DNA from: Acanthosepion esculentum | Taxonomy: Eukaryota > Mollusca > Cephalopoda > Sepiida > Sepiidae | NCBI GenBank assembly: GCA_964036315.1 | Contig: OZ038478.1 | Coordinates: 140,564,656-140,628,655 of the forward strand | Length of the DNA: 64,000 nucleotides | Reading direction: 5' to 3' | Part shown: one piece after another, positions 1-9,040 of the stretch | Layout of the letters: each line of letters begins with the position of its first letter | Numbering within the stretch: the first letter of the stretch is position 1 | Notes under the pieces: generated by a model | Seen by the model: only the letters and a program-made list of their open reading frames with translations | Databases searched by the model: none | Told to the model about the DNA's origin: nothing | Program-made: the position numbers and the translations under genes

Positions 1-493
1 ATTATACTAATTGGGAATCGGGTGATTTGCCCTGCCTAAAATAACGGGCCATATCGGTAAATTTCCTTTATAACCCGATGTACAAAGTTCCAAACTTTAA
101 GGGAAAAATTCTTGGCTTGCTCAGTCTGTTTAGCCTTACTACTACCCAGTCATTACTTCCGTTTTCTCGTTCTTTTCTATACACTCTCTCTATCTCAACT
201 CCATCCATCACTTCTCTCATTTGCCCCCTTCTTTCATATCTTCCCTCTTCCTTTCCCTTCCTCCTGTCAATCTAATATATCAGTCCAGTGTATTGTTTCC
301 ATTTAATAAAAAAATTCGGTCTGAAGAGCTGAATATTTCTGTAATCACGAAATAAATTATGATCGAAATGAATATTTAAGATTTTCTTTATTATTATTAT
401 TATTATTATTTGCAGACAGCATTGAGCTTTCCCTCCTTTGAATTATCCCAATCAGTCGCAAACTGGATATATAAATATAAATATATATATGTA
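1..493. other. 5' flank without gene
   Basis: No reading frame here resembles a known protein. A (TTA)n run lies at about 388-410, and a TA-rich stretch at about 470-493 directly abuts the start of the LTR at 494. The pyrimidine-rich segment at about 170-270 shows no recognisable homology. Confidence 0.6.
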
Positions 494-536
494 TGTTGTG
501 GTAGGATCCACCTAATTTGTATAGTGGAGTACCGAC

Positions 537-546
537 TATATAAATA
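537..546 (+). promoter_or_regulatory. LTR TATA box
   Basis: TATATAAATA lies about 43 bp into the LTR. The same string is conserved at the same LTR position in the 3' LTR (12164-12173) and in the solo LTR (44026-44035), which supports a promoter role. Insertion of the LINE 42 bp downstream separates this promoter from gag. Confidence 0.6.
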
Positions 547-568
547 TGGTTGGTACCCGGGAGACATG

Positions 569-588
569 AGAGGCGAATCAAGAGATTC
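569..588 (+). repeat. Target-site copy 1 (20 bp)
   Basis: AGAGGCGAATCAAGAGATTC is LTR sequence, present uninterrupted in the 3' LTR. Identical copies occur at 6782-6801 and 7056-7075, so it behaves as a target-site duplication. It contains a perfect inverted repeat, GAATC-AAGA-GATTC (575-588). Confidence 0.92.
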
Positions 589-989
589 GGATTTTGCGAA
601 TTACTGTTTTTCGTGGTTTAGTAATTACTGTTTGAATACGGTGTTATTTTGCGATTTGAGACAACTTTGAAGATCAACTGATTGATAAGTGTTTATTTTG
701 TTACTTTTTCAGTTTCCAACATAGTTTTTGAAATTTCTTGGTTTTGACTTTTTCGTTTTAGTGTAAATTGTAATATTTTACATTTACCTTTCGTTTTCCT
801 TTTTGTTGTATTTATTACCCTCCCCCTATTTTGATTTGCATTTGCTCATTGGTTGAATTGTTTATTGCCTTGGTTTGTCCAGTTCTTGTTCCATTTTATT
901 TTGTTTGAAATGATAAAAAGTACTATTTAAAAAAAGAGCAAGAAAAAGAGATATCTTACGTCGACTGTGGTGGTTTTTTAGTCTCCACC
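589..989 (+). other. 5' UTR of Tx1-like LINE
   Basis: About 400 bp of T-rich sequence lies between the LTR target site and the ORF1 ATG at 990. It contains no convincing reading frame. Because the element starts exactly at the target duplication, the copy appears not to be 5'-truncated. Confidence 0.6.
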
Positions 990-2789
990 ATGGTCGACAC
1001 AAACAATAAAAAAGTGCCTGATACACCGGTGTCAAATCCGGTGTCGCCAGCAAAATCGGCCTGGGCTCAAGATAGGCCGCTAAAGAAAGATGGGGAATTT
1101 TATGCCAGTGAGAGAAAGAAATTGGAAATCAGTTTCAACGGCAATGAATTCCTCACAATAAAGGACGCCTTCGATGCCGTTAAAGTGCGAACTATTTCTC
1201 TGCTTACTTCAGACGTAAAGAGCCATAGATTAATGGGGGTAAGCAGAGAATGTATGGAGGAGGCTCTGAAATCACTGAATATTTGTCCAAAGATTTTGGC
1301 CAGAAGGACTAATGCTCTTTGGGATGTCCTTCTCCAGACTGAAGATCAGGCCCGAAGATTAGCGGGAAGTGTTCTAAACACAAAAGCATTACGATTGCAA
1401 ACGGAGTATATGGGCACCCTCAGAACGAAAATAACCGTCCACGGAGTGCCGATAGATATTTCCGAAGACCGAATGGGGGCGTTCTTCTCTAAATATAGGG
1501 AAGTGAGCGAAGTAAAGGCCATCTGCAGTAAGGTAGGAATTGACACTGGGCACATGGAAGTTCAAATTACCCTTGACAGGGAAAATTTCCAAAAGATTCC
1601 AAACATTTTGCTCTGCCTCATGTGAAGAATGCTGGTGGTGGTGGAAGGGAGGAAACCACGTTGTTGGTCGTGCGGACAGCCGGGCCATATGGCAACGGCG
1701 GGACCCAGCAAGAAGGTGCAAGCACAACCAGAACCCACTCCAGTTATAACAGCAGCGACCGCTACCAAAACCGCCGAAACCGGCAAGGCCTCAAGTGACG
1801 GCTGGAAAGAAAGTGGTGGCAAAGGGACGAAAATCCAAAACAAGCCTCCTGTCCCCCCCTAAAGGAGGCTTCTCCCAAAAAGAAGCAGCGGACTGACAAA
1901 GAGAAAGAGAGTCGGAAGAAAGAAGAAAAAAAAAGCAACACCAACCAAAGCAACCCGAAGTCCAGATGGAGGTAGAAGACCTACCTACAATGCGGTCCTC
2001 CTCTTTGAAGAGGAACAGGGAAGAGGACGAAGAAGAAGTTCCTACCAAAAAGCATACAGCACAAAACAGAACGGGGAGGAGCCGGGAAAAATCCAAATGC
2101 GCATCAACCCCGGTATCTCCAGAAAGGTTAATTGCTGTGCCTGTACCTAGGAGTCTCCCCCATCACTCTCACGTATGCCACTCCCTACTCCCACTCCCAC
2201 TCCCACACAATCACCCACCCCCATGTCATCGGATGCGTCCCCTAACCAGCCTACATCCATTCTCCCGTCCATTCCCTCCCCACCAGACCCAGATAGTGTT
2301 AAGAAAAAAAAAGAGACTCTTTAAAAGAGCAGAAGACATATGCAGAGTGGATAGGATGGAGCTGGAAAAAACTGTTCTTCCAGGAAAAAATCCCTTCTAG
2401 GTCCACTCTATAAACTCTCTTCCATTGACAACATGTCGGTGGAAGACCCGCAGAACTTTCCAGGGGCCCCAGGGGTGATTGCCCTCATCAGGGATGCGGA
2501 GAAGCATCTACAAGTGTGGGCCCACATGTTCGAAGCCAAAGAAGCTTTCCCAAATCTGAGAATAGTAGAGTTTGGGTCTCCTGACCTCACCAAGATGCAC
2601 GGCTTCTGTGCAGGGAGGGTCCCGGTGCGTCTCCACCCCTCACTATACAGGGCCTTAAAATTAACATACCCTACGGACGTCGGCGGGATTGTCTCGGAAG
2701 GACGGATGACGTCGGAGCTCGGCACGGGAAGCCTGGGACAAACCGTCGGGGTCCTGTCACCTGCAGATTTCCGCCCCGTATGTGCTTAG
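990..2789 (+). pseudogene. Tx1-like LINE ORF1 (nucleic-acid-binding protein), broken
   Basis: This is the first protein of the LINE, expected to bind element RNA. The start at 990 follows CCACC, a good initiation context, and opens a 211-residue segment. A stop at 1623-1625 is followed in the same frame (1629-1862) by a CCHC zinc-knuckle segment beginning CWSCGQPGH. The knuckle keeps Cys, Cys and His, but the position of the last Cys is Gly. The middle part (about 1860-2430) is a low-complexity, Lys/Glu- then Pro-rich linker readable only by changing frame, with 1966-2400 the longest piece. The C-terminal piece at 2433-2789 (frame of 1629) looks like a folded domain and ends 43 bp before ORF2. 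Assigning these pieces to one ancestral ORF is an inference from order and spacing. Confidence 0.75.
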
Positions 2790-2832
2790 GTTCTTGCATT
2801 AACTCTCGTTTTTATTTTTGCAGGCCTAGGAA

Positions 2833-5800
2833 ATGGAAATAAAGATAGCCAGTTTGAATGTGAAGGGCTTGAGTGATCGGTGTAAGGCTGTCCACCTGCT
2901 TCGGGATCTCTTGTCCTTCGGCCTGGATGTTGCCGCGATCGAAGAGACCCATTTTGTTTGCACTTCCGATGCGTGTGTGCTGGAGTATGTCTTTGTCATC
3001 TATTCTGCATATGGGGACCGGTGTGCCAGAGGAGTTTCTTTGTTGGTCAGACGTACTCTCGATGCGAAGGTGGACCTTGTGCATACCGATGCCGAGGGCC
3101 GGTTAATCGTTGCCGAAATTGCCGTGAAAAGTGGTTCGTTTCGGGTCGTTGCGATTTATGCGCCCAACGACAGGGAGGAGCGGGGTTCCTTTTTTCGCCG
3201 GTTGGGGCCGTTCCTAGTTGATTCATCGCGCCTAGTTTTAATGGGGGACTGGAATGCCATCCTGAACCCCAAGTTAGACAAGGGGCGGGGCGCTAGAGGG
3301 TGTAGGGGCGATCGTAGCCTGGTCAATCTGATCGACGATTATTGTCTCGTCGATAGATACCGGGTCGATCATCCCAAGGGGGAAATGTAGATGTGGGCTC
3401 AAAGCTGGCCGTCTGTCAAGGTAGTTAGCTACATTGACAGAATGTTAGTTGGTAAAGCCGACATAGACTTGTTAGATTGTCCCACGTTCCACTGGGTAGG
3501 CTACACGGATACAAACTCGTTTGTGCCCGTGTGGCGTTAGAACATAAGCCTAGAATGGCTGGCTACTGGAAGTTCAATGTGTCTTTACTGGGCAGGCGGG
3601 ACTTTCAGAGGCAGCTAACTAGTGTAGTGCAGCGGGAGCTAGTGGGGGCGGTTATCGGGCATAAGTGGTGAGAGCGACTTAAGGATAGAATTAGTTCTTT
3701 CACCACTGATTTCAGCAAACGGCTCGCTGTAGATAAAGCTGAAAAGGTGAAGACGCTTAAGGCTAATTTTTCCCGGGCGGAGACTGGAGGGGGTCCGCTA
3801 GAGATAGTCCTAGCTAGGGAGGCCCTGCAGCGCTCGAATAGCGATCGCTACGTGGGTCAGGTAATTAGGCATAAGCTAAGTAAGATGTCTTCTGAAGCTG
3901 TGAACCTGGGCGCAGATCTGCGTCGGGAAGAAGCCCGTGGTGATCGTTACATTCGTCAAGTCAAAACTCCGGAAGGGGCGTACTCTGCGGTCGACTGGCG
4001 ATATGTGCGAGGCGTTTCGGCGGCATTTCGAGAGCCGCTTTACCAAGGAGCCTGGTCTCCGTGAGGAGGAGTTTCGCAGCTATTTGGCTGACTTTCCTCG
4101 GCTTGCGCCGACTGAAGCAGCTAGCTGCGAGGGAGAGATCACGGAGGGCGAAGTCTACGAGGCACTGATGAAGGTCGGCAGAGGAAAGTCGCCCGGTCTG
4201 GATGGTTTGCCTTATGAATTGTACTTGAGGCTGTCGCACATCTTTGTTCCGATTTTGACAGCATTGTTCAACAACTGGTTTCAGTCGGGGTCCATCCACA
4301 ACCGCATTTCCAGGGGTGTGATCACTCTGTTGAAAAAGGGCAATGGTGTTGGGGGTAAACTAGACGATTACAGGCCCATAACTCTGCTAAACACAGAGTT
4401 AAAGATTATGGCCAAGATCCTGCAGGAGCGTTTGCAGTCAGTTGCCAAGTATCTGTTGGGACCCGAGCAAACTTGTTCTGTGAGGGGCCGAACAATTCAG
4501 AGCAACCTGCATTTGATCCGCACGATCCTAGAGGGCGTAAAAGACGACGAAGAAGCCGCGCTGATCAATTTGGATCAGTCCAAGGCATTTGATAGAGTCG
4601 ACCATCGCTACCTTGCTACTGTCCTGCAGGCCGCCGGATTCGCACCCGACTTCTGCCGCTGGATCAGCCTCCTGTATTGCTCCCCCAGTGCTGTGGTACA
4701 GGCGAACGGAAAGTTGCCCGGCGCTTTTGTTCTGTCGAGGTCGGTTCGTCAGGGTTGTCCGCTGTCGCCTCTCCTTTATGCTTTGGCGTTGGAGCCTCTC
4801 CTTCGCCGGCTGAAGGACGAGACGTTCAGTCCGGCCCTACGCAGTATCGCCGTTCCTGGAGGGTCTCGAGCCAGGGTTTCCGCGTACGCCGATGACGTAT
4901 CTGCTTTCGTGTCGTCCCGCGGCGACATTGAGGCGGTACAGAAGGCGCTTGATCGGTACGCGAAGGTGACAGGGGCCTAGATAAACCGCGACAAGTTGTC
5001 CGGCTTGCGGTTAGGTGCCTGGAATGGGCGTGATCTTCCAGGCCGCTTCGGTTGGACGGACGGTCCTGTCCGTATTCTTGGAGTGTGATTTGGACCCGAC
5101 CTCCAGCTGGAGAAGAATTGGTCAGAAGTACTAGCATGGATCGGTTCTGCCGGCAAGACTTGGAATCGACGGAGGGTGTCTGAGAAGGGCAGGGTGGACG
5201 TGTATATTACATACATTTTCACCCTGGTTCTTTATCGATTGTCAGTACTTCATCTCTGTAAGGCCCACAAGAAGGCGCTCGAGCGATCGCTATCCTCCAT
5301 TTTATGGAGTGGACGCGGTAACAGGGTCGACAGACGAGTCTGCACTAAACGTCCGTGTCATGGGGGGCTGGGAATGCCACACTTGCTGAGTCACATCCGT
5401 GCCTTTCGGTTGGCTTTCCTATGCCGCGCATTGACTAGAGGAGATCCGATTCTGCAGGAGATTGTTAGGGACGCGTTCCCTGGCCTTACCATCAGTCCCC
5501 CCATCTCGAGGGTTGAGCGCCGTCAAAGACCCCGGGATCAATCGCTTTTCCTCCGCGAGTGTCGGTTAGACTTGAATGCTATTCCGCGGTCCAGTGATCT
5601 GTCACGGCCTAGGAAAGTCTTCTATAGGGGATTAGTGAAGGGGCGCGTGAACGATTCCCTACGTGATACGCTCTGCTTGTCGGAAGAGGAGTATCGCTCC
5701 TACTGGTCTTGTGCGCCAGCGGCGGATTATCTCAGTAACCCTGAGTTTTCGCTTACCTGGCGATTGGCTCGGAATCGGATTTGCCAGACTGTGAACGGTG

Positions 5801-6150
5801 TGGTCTTGGTTTAGAAGAAACGTCTTCGCACGCCTTCTACCATTTCCCCCGGGTCCGCCCCTTATGGAACCATGTCGGCGAGCTGACGGCTCGTCCCGCT
5901 CCCGAAGAACTCGTGTCCATTGATCGCGCATATGCGTGTGACAATGTGTCGCCCCGTATTCCGGGGTGAAACGAATGGTGTTTCTGACACTGCTAGCCAC
6001 GGCTGAATGGTGATATGGACGACGCGCATGCAGGAAGTCTTGCGAGGCAATAGTCTTTCGCATCAGGATCTAATCCGATTCTTTGAGCATCAGCTCAGGA
6101 TGAAGATTAGAACTGATAGAAAACGATTGCATTCGATAGTCTTCAACTAA
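2833..6150 (+). pseudogene. Tx1-like LINE ORF2 (endonuclease-reverse transcriptase), broken
   Basis: ORF2 supplies target nicking and target-primed reverse transcription. The start ATG at 2833 opens with MEIKIASLNVKGL, the first motif of the exonuclease-endonuclease-phosphatase fold. EETH near 2941 and GDWN at 3244-3255 are further endonuclease motifs. RT follows: YRPITLLN near 4372, DQSKAFDRVDH near 4573, RQGCPLSPLL near 4747 and catalytic YADD at 4885-4896. A C-terminal C-x2-C-type zinc-binding segment starts at about 5784, but the last expected Cys is not visible. The coding line is broken by in-frame stops at 3388, 4978 and 5086, a stop at 3669 in a shifted frame, and frameshifts near 3510-3540, 3990, 5790 and 6008. 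The final readable frame ends at TAA 6148-6150. The copy is plainly dead, although the catalytic motifs are still readable. Confidence 0.9.
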
Positions 6151-6781
6151 AGGTGGGTAAAAAAGGCGAGCTTGGTTGGTTTGAACGGGGCTAGCCTTGA
6201 TTTTCTTTTTTAGGTCAATCTAAGTCACATCGGGGTGGTTTTCTGTGGAACCCTCCCCTTGTTTAGGTTAGACAAGCTTAAGTGTACCTAGTTAATGTGA
6301 GTAAGTGTTGTTCCCGGCCTGTTTCCCGGCTATTTTTTTAGTTATGATCCAAGTCGAGATTCCCAACCTCCCCAGTTTGTTTTGCCCCCTCCCCCCTTTC
6401 ATCTCGACTAGGTCAGCCTTTTATTTCCCCATGTCCGGGTTATTTTATCTCTTTCCCACTCCCTTAGCGAGAGTGTTTCTTGATTCTGTCCTCTGGGCAG
6501 AATACAGCGGCGTCTCTATTTTGAGGGTTGGACGGGCCCCAATAACACAAATTATGTTTAGTTTATATATTCGTTGAGTTATTAGTATGTTATTGCGTTC
6601 ATCTCCCTCCCCACTTTCATCTTTTCATTATTAGAATTTTAATGTTTTTTATTATCATCAAAATTTTTATCGTGTGGGGCGCGTTTTTTTAGCTAGGTAT
6701 AGGATAGTAAGTTATGACCAGCCTTCACCCCTCCCATTTTTCGGCCTTGTGCCACATTTGTTGCATTCCAACAAAAAATAA
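6151..6781 (+). other. 3' UTR and tail of Tx1-like LINE
   Basis: About 630 bp without a gene. It ends with a pyrimidine-rich stretch, a TTATGACCAGCC segment near 6712, CCTTGTGCCACA near 6746, and the A-rich tail. The GACCAG and CCTTGTGYCACA blocks also occur, in the same order, in the next insertion (6802-7055), suggesting a shared 3' end. Confidence 0.7.
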
Positions 6782-6801
6782 AGAGGCGAATCAAGAGATT
6801 C
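6782..6801 (+). repeat. Target-site copy 2 (20 bp)
   Basis: An exact copy of 569-588. It is both the 3' target duplication of the Tx1-like LINE and the 5' target duplication of the insertion at 6802-7055. Confidence 0.9.
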
Positions 6802-7055
6802 GTCTCTCCGATACAGGCCGGTCGCAGAGATTCGTCCCTGCGCTGGTAGTATCGCGGCTACGTCTGACTAGCTATGACCAGCTCTGACCAGCTTGGACAA
6901 GATCTGACCAGCTATGACTAGCTATGACCAGCTAAAGACCAGCTAAAGCCAAAGCACTGCGGGCCGGGTGAAAACTCGGGTCCATTCCCTCTCCCTTCCC
7001 ACGTTAAACCCCGACCTTGTGTCACAACCTGGCCCTGTGGGAGGTCAATAAATCC
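6802..7055 (+). mobile_element. Second insertion at the same LTR site (SINE-like or truncated LINE 3' end)
   Basis: 254 bp flanked on both sides by the same 20-bp target copy. It has no coding capacity. Near its start is an 8-bp stem with a TTCG loop and one mismatch (6823-6842). At about 6867-6952 there are tandem copies of a 10-11-bp motif of the form CTATGACCAG. It then has a pyrimidine-rich part, CCTTGTGTCACA near 7014, and ends in AATAAATCC. The shared order of GACCAG, pyrimidine tract, CCTTGTGYCACA and AATAA tail with the LINE 3' UTR suggests a SINE or a severely 5'-truncated relative mobilised by Tx1-like machinery. Confidence 0.65.
6867..6952 (+). repeat. Short tandem repeat of CTATGACCAG-like motif
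   Basis: About eight imperfect copies of a 10-11-bp unit (variants such as CTCTGACCAG, CTATGACTAG and CTAAAGACCAG) lie inside the 254-bp insertion. A single copy of the motif is present in the LINE 3' UTR at about 6712. Confidence 0.7.
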
Positions 7056-7250
7056 AGAGGCGAATCAAGAGATTCATCTAGAGACTCTGCCCGACTGCGA
7101 CTTAGTCAACACATTCTCCAGGAACGGTCTTCCCAGGGATATACGAAAGACTATATATAAATATTGTGTACACTTTCTTGTTTCAATACATTTTGTTCTA
7201 AGTACATTTTGTGTTGCATTATTATTCCATGCATTAGTCAAGTTTCAACA
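7056..7250 (+). repeat. 5' LTR of Ty3 element, right part (starts with target copy 3)
   Basis: LTR sequence resumes with the third copy of the 20-bp target (7056-7075) and runs to AGTTTCAACA at 7250, matching 12196-12390 of the 3' LTR with a few substitutions. Together with 494-588 it reconstitutes a 270-bp LTR. Confidence 0.93.
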
Positions 7251-7251
7251 A

Positions 7252-7269
7252 TGGCGACGAAGTAGAACG
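7252..7269 (+). promoter_or_regulatory. Candidate primer-binding site (serine tRNA-like)
   Basis: TGGCGACGA begins two bases after the LTR end, as expected for a site pairing with a tRNA 3' end (CCA). From memory, the first nine bases match the complement of a metazoan tRNA-Ser(GCU) 3' end, and GAACGAAC further on resembles the T-arm complement. The pairing has not been checked against a tRNA from this species. Confidence 0.55.
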
Positions 7270-7921
7270 AACCATACGGAAAAAAAAAGAATTAATATTT
7301 GAGAGTTTTCAACAATTGGGACAAGTCATTGAAAAACCCAGGCTGAAAAAAAAAACTTTATTTTTTAAAAATCCAACAGTTAACGTAACGACGAAGGATT
7401 CTGAACTTCTGGATATGTAGAACTCGTTAAAGGACGACTAAGCATAAAGGAAAGTTCACTCAGAAAAATTTGAAAGGTGTCGTAAACGAATAACGGTGAT
7501 TTTAAATTGAAAAAATTATCTACAACGAGACACCCGCTAAAAAGAAAAAAAATTGGCCTACTACAAAACATGCATGGAAGTAAAAGGAGATCCAATATAC
7601 CGTGTCGACTTTGAAAGGTAACGAACTTTAAAAAATTATTTTGTTTGTTTGTTCAACAATATAGTGACAAATTACCTCTGATAATAAAATCAGAAGTTGT
7701 CATTAAAATACGCGAACAGAAGTCGAAAACGAAAAAGAAAGTCCGACGGTCTCTGTTCACAATAAAAAAAAAATAATTAAAAAAATAAAATAAAATACCA
7801 AAGTTGATTATCACGGGTTTGAATGTAAAAGCAAGTCATAAAATAGAAAAGTCGTACGTTGTTTCGATTTTCTGGTCAGCTTATATGATATCCGTGGAGA
7901 CACAAATTAAAAGTATATTCT
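7270..7921 (+). other. Leader region of Ty3 element
   Basis: About 650 bp of AT-rich sequence lies between the primer site and gag with no conserved product. An ATG at 7885 opens a short frame that lies one frame away from gag and stops at the TGA around 7930. A one-base change there may have separated the original gag start from the rest. Confidence 0.5.
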
Positions 7922-9040
7922 TTGTTGCATGAACACTATCAGCTAAAGATTGATGAACTATCCAAAGTCATATCTGAATTATTCAAATCCCAGCAGTTGA
8001 GTCAACAACATCTGCATGAACAGTTTGCCTCATTAATAAAGAAACAACAGATAGCACAGCAGAAATATCAAGAAAACCAAGAGGAAAGACTTTTAGAAAT
8101 TCAAAAGTTAACACTGGAGAAATTAAACAACTATCAGCCAAATGAAGGAAATTCTTCATATTCTAATAACACCATATTTAATTCGCTCGAAACTTTCAAC
8201 TATGTGCCAGACGAAGAAAAAACGTTTGAAGCGTACTTTAAACGATATGAAGATATTTTCTACACAAACTGTGAAAACTGGTCGAATTCAAGAAAAGTCA
8301 GTCTATTACTAAGAAAGCTAGGTACAGCAAGACATAGCAAATTTGTAGATTTTATTCTACCGAGAAAAACAACTGAATTGGAATTCTCGGAAACAGTGAA
8401 ATTGCTAAAAGAGCTGTTTGGAGCAAATATGTCGCTTTGTCATAAGCGATGGTTATGCATGAATGTCTCTAAATCCGACGATCAGGATTACTTAACATAT
8501 GCATCTATAGTGAATAGACATTGTGACAATTTCAGATTGGCAGAGATTACGGTTGAAGAATTCAAGTGTTTAATTTTGGCTCAAGGACTGGTATCCAGTA
8601 AGAGTGCCGAAATAAGACGTAGACTTTTGTCTAAACTCGAATCTAAACAAAACCTTACCCTGAATACGTTAGCAGAGGAGTGTCAACGGGCCGTAAGTTT
8701 AAAGAAAGAGTCTCAAAAAATCGAAGAAGCTGGCATTGCTTATATTACAAAAATAGAAAAACAGTCAAATTACCCATCAGAAAATAATTGGAGTAAAAAT
8801 TCGGCGTATTTTAAAAATAGACAAGAAAAATTAAATAAAAAGAACGAGGATGGAAAAAAGGTGCCACCATATAATTGCAGACGTTGTAACGAAAGACACT
8901 GGGAGGTAAATTGCCCATATAGAAATAAGAAATGTTTCATGTGCCACAAGAATGGTCACAAAGGATCGTGTGTAAAACGAAAAAATTCAATAGCCGAATT
9001 AGACAAACAAATTCGAATATCAAATCAGATAGAGATTTGA
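7922..9040 (+). pseudogene. gag: Ty3 gag (capsid and nucleocapsid)
   Basis: Structural polyprotein that packages element RNA into cytoplasmic particles. The open frame follows a stop at 7907-7909 and has no ATG near its N-terminus, so the boundary is the open frame, not a proven start. The N-terminal 80 residues are Gln/Glu/Lys-rich and likely coiled coil. The central part resembles a retrotransposon capsid domain. Two zinc knuckles close the protein: C-x2-C-x3-H-x4-C at about residues 319-331 and C-x2-C-x4-H-x3-C at about 338-350. The frame stops at 9038-9040 and overlaps the protease frame. It is well preserved internally, and the start seems damaged. Confidence 0.85.
8980..8986 (+). promoter_or_regulatory. 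Candidate -1 frameshift heptamer A_AAA_AAT
   Basis: In the gag frame the bases read cgA AAA AAT, fitting the X_XXY_YYZ pattern of slippery sites. It lies just after the second zinc knuckle. The protease frame (-1 relative to gag) is open across it and continues beyond the gag stop at 9040. Position and direction fit gag-pol fusion by -1 frameshifting. I saw no obvious downstream stem by eye. Confidence 0.5.

Larger units (their letters stand above)
494..588 (+). repeat. 5' LTR of Ty3 element, left part
   Basis: The LTR begins with TGTTGTGG and matches the 3' LTR at 12121 base for base except for a few substitutions. It contains the TATA box and stops at 588, exactly where the inserted Tx1-like LINE begins. 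The last 20 bases (569-588) are the sequence that recurs at 6782 and 7056. Confidence 0.93.
589..6781 (+). mobile_element. Full-length, inactive Tx1/L1-like non-LTR retrotransposon
   Basis: The element is about 6.2 kb and lies between two identical 20-bp target duplications. It has an approximately 400-bp 5' UTR, ORF1 with a zinc knuckle, ORF2 with an apurinic-type endonuclease plus reverse transcriptase, and a 3' UTR of about 630 bp ending in an A-rich AACAAAAAATAA. The endonuclease-RT sequence (for example GDWN, DQSKAFDRVDH, VRQGCPLSPLLYALALEPLLRR and YADD) is closest in style to the Tx1 group of the L1 superfamily. Several Tx1 families are known to be target-specific. Multiple stops and frameshifts in both ORFs mean this copy cannot encode its own machinery. 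Its GC content is visibly higher than that of the surrounding DNA. Confidence 0.9.

Noticed and set aside
78..306. Short overlapping open frames at the left end
   Set aside because: Low-complexity Ser/Leu/Pro translations of a pyrimidine-rich stretch with no domain.
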